64,000 nucleotides of DNA from the NCBI GenBank assembly GCA_963702055.1, contig OY969702.1, positions 2,496,250 to 2,560,249 of the forward strand. The letters are read 5' to 3'. A program made the translations under genes and the position numbers. Below the pieces are notes generated by a model. It was not told the DNA's origin and did not search any database. It worked only from the letters and a program-made list of their open reading frames with translations. Origin of the DNA: CAWINX01 sp963702055 (GTDB lineage: Bacteria > Actinomycetota > Thermoleophilia > Solirubrobacterales > 70-9). This document shows positions 53,234-62,967 of this stretch, in pieces; within the stretch, counting starts at the first letter, position 1, and every line of letters begins with the position of its first letter.

Positions 53234-54247
53234 CTAGGACCGGCCTCCGGCGCCGCGCGCTCTGGCGTGGGTGCTGCGGCCGACCGGCAGCCCCCCGGCG
53301 GCGCGGGAGTCGTCCTGCAGATGGCTGCGTCTTCGCCGTTGGTAGATCTTGCGCTGCACGAAGAGGGTGGTTACGCCCGCCAGCAGGATCGCGACCAGGT
53401 TGACCGCGAGCTGGGCCATCGCCCCCCGCCATTCCGACCAGTCCGCCACCGCTGCTGCGACGCCGATGTTGGCCGCGGCCGGGATCGTCGTTACCGAGAT
53501 CAGCACGCCGACCAGGGCCCCCGACTTCGCGGAGGTCAGCGAGAGGACGCCGGCCGCGCCGGCGAAGCAGGCGACGATGAAGGAGAAGCTGTTGGGGTGG
53601 GAGATGAACTGGGTCAGCGGGTGCTGGGCGCTGCTGAAGTTGCTGTCGAGCAGGCCGGTCCACTTCGAGACCAGCGTGAAGAGGAAGGCTGCGGTGATGC
53701 CGACCGGGAAGCCGATCGCCAGTGCCGTCAGCGAGCGCAAGGCGACGCTGGATCGGCGTTCGACGATCGCCACGCAGAGCCCCGCGATCGGCCCGAACTC
53801 GGGCCCGACCACCATTGCGCCGACGATCAAGATCGGCGATCCCGAGAAGATGCCGACCGCGGCAATCAGACAGGCGAGGGTCATGAAGATGAGGAAATTG
53901 CCCCCCAGCTCGATGCTCTCGGAGGTGCGCGCCTCCACCTCCTCCCAGACGACCGCGTCCGACGGCGCTCCCCGCGCCGCCTTCTCAGCTCGGTCGGCCG
54001 CCTCGGAGAGCTGAGAGTCGATCTGCTCCAGCGCGATCGAGCCGTCGCGCGGAATGTCGAGTTCCTTGAGGTCGTCGATGATTACGCTGGCGTCCTCGCG
54101 GGCGACGTCGCAGAGGATCACGTCCCCGGCGGGCCGGCGCGCCGCCCCGGCCAGGAAGATCAGGTTGGAGACCGATGCCGAGGCGCCGAGCAGGTCGAGG
54201 GCTTTGCTCGACCGATCCGATGGGACGACGATCCGCAGGTGGACCAT
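53234..54247 (-). CDS. DUF389 family membrane protein
   Basis: 337 aa, ATG. An N-terminal soluble domain (HLRIVVPSDRSSKALDLLGA; about 1-110) precedes a DUF389 membrane domain with six or more helices: ILIVGAMVVGPEFGPIAGLC, ALAIGFPVGITAAFLFTLVS and GALVGVLISVTTIPAAANIG. Members are widespread but without proven function. The C-terminal tail is basic and Gly/Arg-rich. It interrupts the plus-strand isoprenoid genes together with the 49-residue protein downstream. Confidence 0.88.
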   Translation of the reverse strand: MVHLRIVVPSDRSSKALDLLGASASVSNLIFLAGAARRPAGDVILCDVAREDASVIIDDLKELDIPRDGSIALEQIDSQLSEAADRAEKAARGAPSDAVVWEEVEARTSESIELGGNFLIFMTLACLIAAVGIFSGSPILIVGAMVVGPEFGPIAGLCVAIVERRSSVALRSLTALAIGFPVGITAAFLFTLVSKWTGLLDSNFSSAQHPLTQFISHPNSFSFIVACFAGAAGVLSLTSAKSGALVGVLISVTTIPAAANIGVAAAVADWSEWRGAMAQLAVNLVAILLAGVTTLFVQRKIYQRRRRSHLQDDSRAAGGLPVGRSTHARARGAGGRS

Positions 54248-54292
54248 GAAGGGCAGCGTATCCCCGCCTCGGGTCGCTTAGTCTCGCTTGCC

Positions 54293-55138
54293 GTGCTGAC
54301 CGACTACCACCTGCATCTGCGCCCCGACGAGCCCGACACTCCCCCGGAGCGGTTCTTCACCCAGGCCAACGTCGACCGCTACCTGGCGGCGGCGGAGGAG
54401 AGGGGAATCGACGAACTGGGCGTCTCCGAGCACATCTACCGCTTCACCCAGGCGCTCGACCTCTGGCGCCATCCGTTCTGGGAGGAGGAGGCGCGCGACG
54501 ACCTCGACGCCTACTGCGAGTTCGTCCGCTCCACCTCGCTGAAGCTGGGGATCGAGTGTGACTTCGTCCCCGGCGCGGAGGACCGCACCGCTTCGCTCCT
54601 GGAGGCGCACGACTTCGACTACGTAGTCGGCTCGGTCCACTTCGTCGGCGAGGCGGCGGTCGACCACGAGGGGTGGGACGTCTGGAGGGGAGGGGGCGAC
54701 CCCGACGAGGTCTGGCGCCGCTACTTCGAGGCGCTGGCCGAGTGCGCTCGCAGCGGCCTCTTCGACATCCTCGCCCACCCCGACCTGGTCAAGGTCTGGG
54801 GCGGCGCTCGCCCGCTGCCCGAGCGCGATCTGCGCCACTACTACGAGCCCGCGGTCGAGGCGATCGCCGAGAGCGGCATCGCGGTCGAGGTCTCGACCGC
54901 CGGGCTGCGCAAGCCGGTCGGGGAGATCTATCCCTCCGTCGCCTTCGCCGAGATGTGCGTCGAGGCCGGCGCCGCGTTTGCGCTCTCCTCGGACGCCCAC
55001 CTCCCCGAGCAGGTCGGCTTCGAGTTCGAGCGTGCGGTCGAGTTCCTGGGCGAGCTGGGCGTCGCAGAGATCTGCACCTTCGATCGGCGGCAGCGGCGCC
55101 TCGCGCCGCTCGGTGCCCCCATCGGAGAGAATCGCTGA
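54293..55138 (+). CDS. PHP-domain phosphatase (histidinol-phosphatase-like)
   Basis: 281 aa from GTG 54293. PHP metal-binding motifs: DYHLHLRPDEP, LGVSEHIYRF, GIECDFVPG, VGSVHFVGE, DILAHPDLVK and SSDAHLPEQVG. The set matches HisJ-type histidinol-phosphatases, which hydrolyse L-histidinol phosphate with a trinuclear metal site; other phosphoesters are possible because no his genes are nearby. ispF starts 2 bp after its stop. The 45-bp gap to the divergent DUF389 gene must carry its promoter. Confidence 0.85.
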   Translation: MLTDYHLHLRPDEPDTPPERFFTQANVDRYLAAAEERGIDELGVSEHIYRFTQALDLWRHPFWEEEARDDLDAYCEFVRSTSLKLGIECDFVPGAEDRTASLLEAHDFDYVVGSVHFVGEAAVDHEGWDVWRGGGDPDEVWRRYFEALAECARSGLFDILAHPDLVKVWGGARPLPERDLRHYYEPAVEAIAESGIAVEVSTAGLRKPVGEIYPSVAFAEMCVEAGAAFALSSDAHLPEQVGFEFERAVEFLGELGVAEICTFDRRQRRLAPLGAPIGENR

Positions 55139-55139
55139 G

Positions 55140-55598
55140 ATGACCCCGGTAGGGATCGGATATGACAGCCACCGCTTCGCCGAGGGGCGCCGGCTCGTGC
55201 TGGGCGGGGTCGAGATTGAACACGAGTGCGGCCTCGCCGGTCACTCCGACGCCGACGTCCTCGCCCACGCCGTCATCGACGCCCTGCTCGGGGCCGCCGG
55301 GATGGGTGACATCGGCACCCTCTTCCCCGACGACGAGGAGCGCTGGCAGGGCGCCGACTCGATCGACCTGTTGCGGACGGTGGTTGGGACGGTCGCGGGC
55401 CGGATCGTCAACATCGACGCCACCCTGATCTGCGAGGAGCCCCGGCTGGCGACTCACCGCGCCGAGATGGAGCGGATCCTCGCCGAGGCCACCTCAGCTC
55501 GGGTCAGCGTCAAGGCGACCACCAACGAGGGTATGGGCTGGATCGGCCGCGGCGAGGGAATCGCCTGCATGGCGGTCGCTTTGATCGAGACCGACTAA
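55140..55598 (+). CDS. ispF: 2-C-methyl-D-erythritol 2,4-cyclodiphosphate synthase
   Basis: 152 aa from ATG 55140. Signatures: GIGYDSHRFAEGRRLVLGGV (metal-binding Asp/His), GHSDADVLAHAVIDALLGAA and KATTNEGMGWIGRGEGIACM. It forms the cyclodiphosphate intermediate of the MEP pathway two steps after IspD. ispD and ispF are often adjacent or fused; here the DUF389 and PHP genes separate them. Confidence 0.97.
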   Translation: MTPVGIGYDSHRFAEGRRLVLGGVEIEHECGLAGHSDADVLAHAVIDALLGAAGMGDIGTLFPDDEERWQGADSIDLLRTVVGTVAGRIVNIDATLICEEPRLATHRAEMERILAEATSARVSVKATTNEGMGWIGRGEGIACMAVALIETD

Positions 55599-55618
55599 GC
55601 ACTAGGCTTCCCGATCCG

Positions 55619-57274
55619 ATGGGAATCCTCAGCTCCATCGCGTCGAGCGCGCGACAGTCGATCTCCGACGCTGTCTTCGAAGTCAAGGTCCTCCACGAGG
55701 TCGGGATCCTCGGGCCCGTGCGTCCCGACATCGCCGCCAAGGTGGGCACGACCTTCGTCCGCTGGGGCGCCTCGCCGGCCACCGGGATCGCGACCGCGGC
55801 GATCCACCACCCCCATGAGATCGCGCTGATCGACGAGCGTGGATCGCTCAGCTTTGAGCGGCTGCACCGCCGCACCAACGCCCTGGCCCACGCTTTCGCC
55901 GGGATGGGAGTCTGCTACGGGGACGGGATCGGCGTTATGTGCCGGAACCACCGCGGATTCGTCGAGGCGACCCTGGCCGCCGCCAAGCTCGGTGCCGGCG
56001 CGCTCTACCTCAACACCATGTTCGCCGGTCCCCAGCTCGCCGAGGTGACCCGCCGCGAGGGCCCGAAGGTCCTGGTCTACGACGAGGAGTTCACCGGGCT
56101 GCTCGAGGGGGTTGACCCCGGCGTCACCCGGGTCGTCGGCTGGAGCGACGGTGAGACCGAAGAGCTGACCCTGGACGGGCTGATCGAGGGCGGCGACGAG
56201 TCCGACCTCAAACCGCCTCCGGACAAGCCCCGCTTCGTGATCCTCACCTCCGGAACCACCGGCACCCCGAAGGGCGCCCAGCGCTCCAGCCCCGACGGGT
56301 TGTTTGCCATATCCGCGCTGTTCGACAAGATCCCCTTCCGCACCCGCGAGACGATGCTGATCGCCGCTCCTCTGTTTCACTCCTGGGGCTTCTTTCACTT
56401 CATCGTCAGCCTGCCGACCTCTTCGACGATCGTGCTCCGGCGTCGCTTCGACCCCGAGGACACGCTGCGGGCCGTCCAGGAGAGCCGCGCGCAGGTGCTG
56501 GCCGCGGTGCCGGTGATGATCCAGCGGATTCTTGGGCTGCCCGAGGAGACGCTCTCCAAGTACGACCTCTCCTCGCTGCGGATCACCTCGCTCTCCGGCT
56601 CGGCGCTGCCCGGGGAGCTGGCGATCGAGTGGATGGACCGCTTCGGCGACACGGTCTACAACCTCTATGGCTCGACCGAGGTCGCCTACGCGACCGTCGC
56701 AACGCCCGAGGACCTGCGGGCGGCTCCCGGCACGGCCGGCAAACCGCCTCGCGGGACGGTCGTGCGGCTCTACGACGAGAGCGGCCGGCCCGTTCCGCAG
56801 GGTGAGGTGGGGCGGATCTTCGTCGGCAACGAGATGTCCTTCGAGGGCTATACCGGCGGCGGCGGCAAGGAGGTGATCGACGGCCTGCTGTGCAGCGGGG
56901 ACGTCGGCCACGTCGACGCCGCCGGGCGCCTCTTCATCGACGGCCGCGACGACGAGATGATCGTCTCCGGCGGCGAGAACGTCTTCCCGCGTGAGGTCGA
57001 GGACCTGCTCTCCGACCACGAGTCGGTGGCCGAGGTGGCGGTGATCGGCGTCGCCGACGACGAGTTCGGGCAGCGGCTGAAGGCGTTCATCGTGCTCGGC
57101 GGCGCGGTCGAGGTGGGGGAGGACGAGCTGAAAGCGCACGTCAAGGCGAACCTCGCGGCGTACAAGGCCCCGCGCGAGATCGAGTTCCTCGAGGAGCTGC
57201 CGCGCAACGCCACCGGCAAGATCCTCAAGCGCGAGCTGCACGAGCGCGAAGCGCAGGCCCAGAAGTCCAGTTAG
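55619..57274 (+). CDS. acyl-CoA synthetase (AMP-forming, fatty-acid CoA ligase)
   Basis: 551 aa, ATG. ANL superfamily motifs: A3 ILTSGTTGTPKGAQRSS, A5 NLYGSTEVAYATVA, A7/A8 LCSGDVGHVDAAGRLFIDGR and GGENVFPREVEDLLS, and the catalytic Lys in PRNATGKILKREL. It activates a carboxylic acid with ATP and CoA, probably a fatty acid. It lies 20 bp after ispF, inside a block where Bacillus has gltX-cysE. The upstream N-terminal 50 residues are longer than minimal members. Confidence 0.92.
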   Translation: MGILSSIASSARQSISDAVFEVKVLHEVGILGPVRPDIAAKVGTTFVRWGASPATGIATAAIHHPHEIALIDERGSLSFERLHRRTNALAHAFAGMGVCYGDGIGVMCRNHRGFVEATLAAAKLGAGALYLNTMFAGPQLAEVTRREGPKVLVYDEEFTGLLEGVDPGVTRVVGWSDGETEELTLDGLIEGGDESDLKPPPDKPRFVILTSGTTGTPKGAQRSSPDGLFAISALFDKIPFRTRETMLIAAPLFHSWGFFHFIVSLPTSSTIVLRRRFDPEDTLRAVQESRAQVLAAVPVMIQRILGLPEETLSKYDLSSLRITSLSGSALPGELAIEWMDRFGDTVYNLYGSTEVAYATVATPEDLRAAPGTAGKPPRGTVVRLYDESGRPVPQGEVGRIFVGNEMSFEGYTGGGGKEVIDGLLCSGDVGHVDAAGRLFIDGRDDEMIVSGGENVFPREVEDLLSDHESVAEVAVIGVADDEFGQRLKAFIVLGGAVEVGEDELKAHVKANLAAYKAPREIEFLEELPRNATGKILKRELHEREAQAQKSS

Positions 57275-57343
57275 CTATTTGCGGCTTTTTCGGCCGGCGG
57301 TGGGGTGGCGTTGATTCCGACGGCCATAGTAGGTTGCCGGGAC

Positions 57344-58201
57344 ATGGTCCAACTCGACGCGATCGGCGAAGCGACGGAGACGATGCACGACGTCGCTCAG
57401 GAGGCGCTCACCCTGGCGCGCTCGGGCCAGAAGCGCGCCGCCGAAGCGGAGGCCCGTAGCGCACGGGCCCGGGCCGAGGTCAAGGAAGCCGCAATGGGGT
57501 CGTTGCGCAAGCTCGGCGAGGAGGGTCGCGAACGGATCGCCGCCGAGCGGCGGGCGCGGCGAGAGGCCGAGCGGCGTGTCGCCGGCGCCGAGGAGGCGCG
57601 AGACCGGGCAGAGAAGGCTTACGAGGGCGCCTTGAAGCGCGCTCAGGGCGACCGCGAAGCGATGACCGCGGAGTTGACCTCCATACGCGCCGAGGCCGAG
57701 CATTCTCTGGCTGAGACGGTCAAGCACCTCGAGGAGGACGCGGAGCGGCGGACACAGGAGGCGCGGCTGGAGGTCCAGCAGGAGGCCGACCGGAGGATCG
57801 CCGCGGCCGAGCAGCGCGCCGCCGAAGCAGAGGCCGCCGAGGAGGAGGCGCGGTCGATCGCGGTGCGGATCGAGACGGAGATCGAGCAGCGCGTCATGGA
57901 GGGCACCGAGGAGGTTCGCCGCGAGGCCGAGGAGCGGGTCCAGAAGTTGGTTGCGCAAGTCGAGCACCAGGCCGAGGAAGTGGCCCGCAACCGCGCCGAG
58001 GACCAGTTGCGAGCCGAGGCGGACCGGATCCACCAGCAGGCCGAGAAGCGCGAGGAGCGGGCGAGGCGCGCCGCCGAGGAGGAGATCAAGGCGAGCGCCA
58101 ACCGGGCGCGGCGGGAGGCTCTCGCCGCGGCTCAGGACACAGCTCCCCCCTGGGCGGGGACCGAGCAAGCGGTCCCCGCGAGCGGCTACCGGACCTTCTA
58201 A
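57344..58201 (+). CDS. long coiled-coil protein
   Basis: 285 aa from ATG 57344; GTG 57305 is possible but less likely. Nearly the whole chain is a charged Ala/Glu/Arg coiled coil (EAEARSARARAEVKEAA; DAERRTQEARLEVQQEADRR; EEVRREAEERVQKLVAQVEH). There is no signal peptide or catalytic motif. The C-terminus leaves the helix at TAPPWAGTEQAVPASGY. It could be a scaffold or chromosome/division factor; composition alone cannot tell. Located between the CoA ligase and cysS. Confidence 0.75.
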   Translation: MVQLDAIGEATETMHDVAQEALTLARSGQKRAAEAEARSARARAEVKEAAMGSLRKLGEEGRERIAAERRARREAERRVAGAEEARDRAEKAYEGALKRAQGDREAMTAELTSIRAEAEHSLAETVKHLEEDAERRTQEARLEVQQEADRRIAAAEQRAAEAEAAEEEARSIAVRIETEIEQRVMEGTEEVRREAEERVQKLVAQVEHQAEEVARNRAEDQLRAEADRIHQQAEKREERARRAAEEEIKASANRARREALAAAQDTAPPWAGTEQAVPASGYRTF

Positions 58202-58224
58202 GACCATCTAGGCTCCGCCTCGCG

Positions 58225-59624
<1,400 letters not shown>

Positions 59625-59625
<1 letters not shown>

Positions 59626-60278
59626 TGGCGAATCAGGTCATCTATGGCAAGCAGCCGGTCGCCGAGGCGGAGCGGGGACGGCGGCGTGTGCACCGAGTCT
59701 GGCGCGCGCCGGAAACTGCCCCCGAGGAGCTCGAGCGGCTTTGTGGCTCGCCCGACCACCAGGGCGTTGTCGCCGAGGTTGATCCCTATCCCTATGCCGA
59801 CCGCAACGTCCTGCTGCGCAAAGGGGACGCCCTAATCGTCGCCCTCGACCAGGTTCAGGACCCGCGCAACCTCGGCGCCGTCTGCCGCTCTGCCGAACAG
59901 GCCGGGGCGGCCGGGCTCGTGATCCCCGAACGGCGCGCGGCCGAGGTGACGGCGGTTGCCTGCAAGGCCTCGGCGGGCGCCGTCGAGCACCTGGCGATCG
60001 CCCGCGTTCGCAACCTCGCCGACTGGCTGGCGGAGGCGAAGGAGGCGGGGTTCTGGATCTGGGGCGCCGATGCCGGCGCGTCCACGCCGCCCTGGGAGGT
60101 CGACCTCAGCGGCCCGACGATCCTGGTCATGGGGGGCGAGGGGAGCGGTATTCGCCCCCGCGTGGCCGCCGCCTGTGATGGGCTCGTCGCCCTACCGGCT
60201 ATGGGCAGGGTCGACTCGCTGAATGTCTCCGCTGCGGCGGCGGCGCTGCTCTTCGAAGCGGTCAGGCAGCGCGGGTAG
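59625..60278 (+). CDS. rlmB: 23S rRNA (guanosine-2'-O-) methyltransferase RlmB-type (SpoU/TrmH family)
   Basis: 217 aa from ATG 59625. The N-terminus NQVIYGKQPVAEA is the L30e-like substrate-binding domain. The SPOUT knot shows ALDQVQDPRNLGAVCRSAEQ, ILVMGGEGSGIRPRV and MGRVDSLNVSAAAAALLFEA. It methylates a 23S rRNA guanosine (G2251 in E. coli) or a tRNA; the exact target is by homology. Overlap with cysS by 1 nt indicates coupling. cysS-rlmB-sigH order matches Bacillus. Confidence 0.93.
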
Positions 60279-60315
60279 CACCTGCAACGGCGATTGCAGA
60301 AATTTCAATTTGGGG

Positions 60316-60343
60316 TTGACAGAACTCTGCGCGGCCGTAAACT
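60316..60343 (+). promoter_or_regulatory. probable housekeeping-sigma promoter of sigH
   Basis: TTGACA (60316-60321), 16-bp spacer, TAAACT (60338-60343). This is close to the bacterial -35/-10 consensus. A transcript from it would carry a leader of about 100 nt before GTG 60451. AT-rich sequence just upstream (AATTTCAATTT) could act as an UP element. Confidence 0.7.
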
Positions 60344-60356
60344 AACGCGCCAATAA

Positions 60357-60450
60357 GGGTGAACCTCAGCTTTAGTCTGAGATACCCAGTCCATAGGGCG
60401 CCTCAGGGGAGGTAAACGGCGCCACGACCCTTCACCAAGGAGAAGGATCT
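60357..60450 (+). promoter_or_regulatory. structured 5' leader of sigH
   Basis: GGTGAA (60358-60363) can pair with TTCACC (60431-60436), closing a region with two internal stems: CTCAG...CTGAG (around 60365-60381) and GGCGCC...GGCGCC (around 60398-60423). The ribosome site AAGGAGAAGG lies just after TTCACC. This could be a regulatory or cis-acting RNA; no known riboswitch consensus fits. Confidence 0.45.
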
Positions 60451-61158
60451 GTGGCTCTATCTACGCCTACGCAGGAAATGCGGCTCCCCACGGGACGCCT
60501 GAACGGCGCCTCCCGGCAGCAGATTAACCCTCAACCTGAGCTTGATGATCACTATCTGGTCGCCCTCGCGAAGGAGGGGCGCTCGGATGCCTACGACGCG
60601 ATCGTCCGGCGCTACCGCGGTTTCGTCCGCCTCAAGGCCTCGTCCTACTTCCTGCTCGGCGGGGAGTCCGACGACCTGATCCAGGAGGGCCTGCTCGGCC
60701 TCTACAAGGCGGTGCGCGACTACCGCACCGACCGCGAGTCGAGCTTCCGCAACTTCGCGGAGCTCTGCATCACCCGCCAGATCATCACCGCCGTGAAGAC
60801 GGCGACCCGCAACAAGCACACGCCGCTCAACCAGTACGTCTCGTTCAGCCACACGCCGGCCGCGGCGGGCGACTCCGAAACCACCCTCGACGAGATCCTC
60901 CCTGGGCCGACCGTCTTCGACCCGGTCAACCAGGTGATTGCCACCGAGGAGCTGGAGAGCCTCGTCTCCTGCCTATCCGGTGTCTCGGGCGTGCTCTCCG
61001 ACCTCGAGTCCAGCGTCCTCTCGCTCTATCTCGACGGCCACTCCTACGAGGCGGTTGCCGAGAAGCTCGAGTGCGACACCAAGACCGTCGACAACGCCCT
61101 CCAGCGCGTCAAGCGCAAGGTTGGCGCCCACCTGGCCTCACGCGAGGTGCCGCTGTAG
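60451..61158 (+). CDS. sigH: RNA polymerase sigma factor, SigH (Spo0H)-like
   Basis: 235 aa, GTG start with AAGGAGAAGG. Region 2 has YDAIVRRYRGFVRLKASSYF, DDLIQEGLLGLYKAVRDYR and ITRQIITAVKTATRNKHTPL, the last being typical of the Spo0H group. Region 4 has LYLDGHSYEAVAEKLECDTK and VDNALQRVKRKV. It directs RNA polymerase to an alternative promoter set. The position after rlmB supports orthology with Bacillus sigH; in that order rpmG-secE-nusG would follow, but here an opposite-strand pair intervenes. Sporulation role not implied. Confidence 0.9.
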   Translation: MALSTPTQEMRLPTGRLNGASRQQINPQPELDDHYLVALAKEGRSDAYDAIVRRYRGFVRLKASSYFLLGGESDDLIQEGLLGLYKAVRDYRTDRESSFRNFAELCITRQIITAVKTATRNKHTPLNQYVSFSHTPAAAGDSETTLDEILPGPTVFDPVNQVIATEELESLVSCLSGVSGVLSDLESSVLSLYLDGHSYEAVAEKLECDTKTVDNALQRVKRKVGAHLASREVPL

Positions 61159-61180
61159 GAGTCGCCACCGCTTCAACGAA

Positions 61181-62152
61181 TCAGGATCGCGGCTCCCAAG
61201 GTGGCTCGTAGCGATAGCCGACTTCTGGAGTGAGGTGGGCATCGCCGACGTCGAGCGTTTGCTGACCGACGGCGCGGTTGCGGGCTTCCTCGAGCATCGC
61301 CGGGAGACGTTTGGCGGCGTTGGAATAGATGTGGCTCATGATCTGCGTTCCAGCGTCGTGATCGGTAGCGAAGATCATGTGGTACAGGGGAACGCCCCCG
61401 GTGTTCTTCAGCTCGAACGGGTGGGCGAAGCGATATCCAAGTACATGCTCGATCCGCCATCGTATGAGGTTCAGGTATTCCTCCCGTGCTTCTTCAGCCG
61501 TAATTGCCCCCTTCTTGCGCAGCTCGTAGATTGGACGCCACTCCTCGCTGCCGAAGAGACGGTCCGCCCGTGCGAAGTCGGTTTCTAACACCTTGGTCTC
61601 GTCAAGCGCGAGCGTCCGCACGATGCCTGGTGTCGGGAACAGCATCCATAGCTCCACCTTGAACTCGGGCTTGGTGGAAGTCCCACTCCGGTAGCCGCGC
61701 TTGTGGTTCGCCAATGCCTCCAGAGTGCTCCAGGCAAGTTCCATCCCATCGGGGTCGAGGAAGGCGAAGGTTGGTGCCCAGTTCAACTCCCTCAGTTCGG
61801 CGAGAGCCTCGGGGATCGTCACGTTGCAATCGCCTTCGTAGACTTTGATGTCCTTGCCTGGATAATCCGTTTTCAGTTGGGCCTCCAACTCCGCCGCTTT
61901 CTGGCCCATCTCGAAGTAGCGAAACCGAGTGAAGCCCGTTCCCTGACCCGCTTCCAGCGCGATCCGGGCTGAGCCCAGGAACTCCTCGCCGGTTAGTCGA
62001 TCGAGTCCGATTCCTTCACCAGCGAAGGCGTCCAGATAGATCCGTTCAGGCGGCTTCTTCGAGGCTTGGGCGAAACCAGCCAGATAGTCGGACAACATCT
62101 CGAGCTTCGCCCGGGTCCAAACGCCCCACGACCGACCCGCCGAGTCGTTCAT
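61181..62152 (-). CDS. tcmP: three-Cys-motif partner protein TcmP-like
   Basis: 323 aa from ATG 62152, overlapping the upstream gene's stop by 4 nt. It contains a Rossmann/methyltransferase-like start (RIYLDAFAGEGIGLDRL), then EFLGSARIALEAGQGTGFTR, PTFAFLDPDGMELAWSTLEA and ELWMLFPTPGIVRTL. TcmP proteins are defined as partners of CX6CX2C proteins such as the gene upstream. Their biochemical role is unknown; distribution is patchy, as for mobile or defence genes. GC content is visibly lower than in the flanking block, a sign of transfer. Confidence 0.85.
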   Translation of the reverse strand: MNDSAGRSWGVWTRAKLEMLSDYLAGFAQASKKPPERIYLDAFAGEGIGLDRLTGEEFLGSARIALEAGQGTGFTRFRYFEMGQKAAELEAQLKTDYPGKDIKVYEGDCNVTIPEALAELRELNWAPTFAFLDPDGMELAWSTLEALANHKRGYRSGTSTKPEFKVELWMLFPTPGIVRTLALDETKVLETDFARADRLFGSEEWRPIYELRKKGAITAEEAREEYLNLIRWRIEHVLGYRFAHPFELKNTGGVPLYHMIFATDHDAGTQIMSHIYSNAAKRLPAMLEEARNRAVGQQTLDVGDAHLTPEVGYRYEPPWEPRS

Positions 62153-62880
62153 GCGGTCACGGGACTGCGGGGACTCGGTGGCATCTGGTCCCAGGTACGA
62201 CCGTCGAGCTCGCGCCCGCCGGACTTCGGCCGCGCGCCTCCCCATTGCTTGAAGAAGAACGCCACCTCGTCTTGCTCGCACCGGTCGCGCAGTTCGGTCA
62301 GCCATTGCTCCTGCACAGGGCGATGCCCGGGCCCCGATTCACCCCCTGCGATCAGCCAGTCGATTCCGTCTAGGTCGAGGTCGTTCAGCGCCCCGAGCAA
62401 AGGCTCGGCTGAGATGAAGCGCACCGAGGCTGGAACTCGGCGCAGGTAGTCGGCGCGATGGACGAAGCGGCGATTCTCGATCGAAACCCCCATCCACACA
62501 TTGGGCGGCCACGGCAGCCGCTCGCTCAGCTCGACCAGACGCTCGTGCCGCTTGGTGAGGATCTGGAAGACGTGCCAGTCCGCTTCGCTCATCACGCGAA
62601 ACACGTCCTCCACGAACTCGTCGGGAATCTCCTCATGGAAGAGGTCGCTCATCGAGTTGACGAAGATGGTGCGCGGGCGCCGCCACCGCAACGGCTGATC
62701 GAGGCGTTCCGGCCAAAGTCTCAGCTCGAACCCCTGCTCGTATGGGTGTCCCGGAATCCCCTTCCAGCGCTCGGCGAAAGTTTTGGCGTAGCAGTGCGCG
62801 CAGCCAGGGGAAACCTGGTCGCAACCCGTCACCGGGTTCCAAGTCGCCTCCGTCCATTCAATTGGGCTGTTATCGGGCAT
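62149..62880 (-). CDS. DUF5131/phage Gp37-Gp68 family protein (three-Cys motif)
   Basis: 243 aa, ATG. The motif TGCDQVSPGCAHCYAKTFAE contains CX6CX2C at Cys20, Cys27 and Cys30, resembling a radical SAM iron-sulfur site with altered spacing. RPRTIFVNSMSDLFHEEIP, FQILTKRHERL, NVWMGVSIENRR and WLIAGGESGPGHRPVQEQW are further family signatures. Homologues occur in phages and in two-gene cassettes with TcmP. It overlaps tcmP by 4 nt (ATGA). Predicted catalyst of an unknown modification; inference only. Confidence 0.88.
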   Translation of the reverse strand: MPDNSPIEWTEATWNPVTGCDQVSPGCAHCYAKTFAERWKGIPGHPYEQGFELRLWPERLDQPLRWRRPRTIFVNSMSDLFHEEIPDEFVEDVFRVMSEADWHVFQILTKRHERLVELSERLPWPPNVWMGVSIENRRFVHRADYLRRVPASVRFISAEPLLGALNDLDLDGIDWLIAGGESGPGHRPVQEQWLTELRDRCEQDEVAFFFKQWGGARPKSGGRELDGRTWDQMPPSPRSPVTA

Positions 62881-62910
62881 AAACGCTCACTCGGCAGTGT
62901 GTCTCACAAA

Positions 62911-62938
62911 CATATGTTCGCTGCCAGGCCGGACACAA
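62911..62938 (-). promoter_or_regulatory. candidate promoter of the DUF5131-tcmP operon
   Basis: Read on the minus strand: TTGTGT (62933-62938), 16-nt spacer, CATATG (62911-62916), about 30 bp before the DUF5131 start. The 8-bp palindrome ACATATGT (62910-62917) overlaps the putative -10 and might be an operator. The assignment is tentative. Confidence 0.35.
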
Positions 62939-62967
62939 TATGTGCGCCTGGGAGGGTCTGGGCGCAG

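Noticed and set aside
60357..60436. sigH leader as a TPP, c-di-AMP (ydaO) or Mg (M-box) riboswitch
   Set aside because: CTGAGATACCC and GGTGAA recall parts of these, but the other obligatory conserved segments (for example GAACCTGATCTGG of TPP or CAGCTAACC of ydaO) are absent.
62149..62880. Prophage, because the protein belongs to the phage Gp37/Gp68 family
   Set aside because: No integrase, capsid, terminase or lysis gene lies nearby; the gene forms a two-gene cassette with tcmP.
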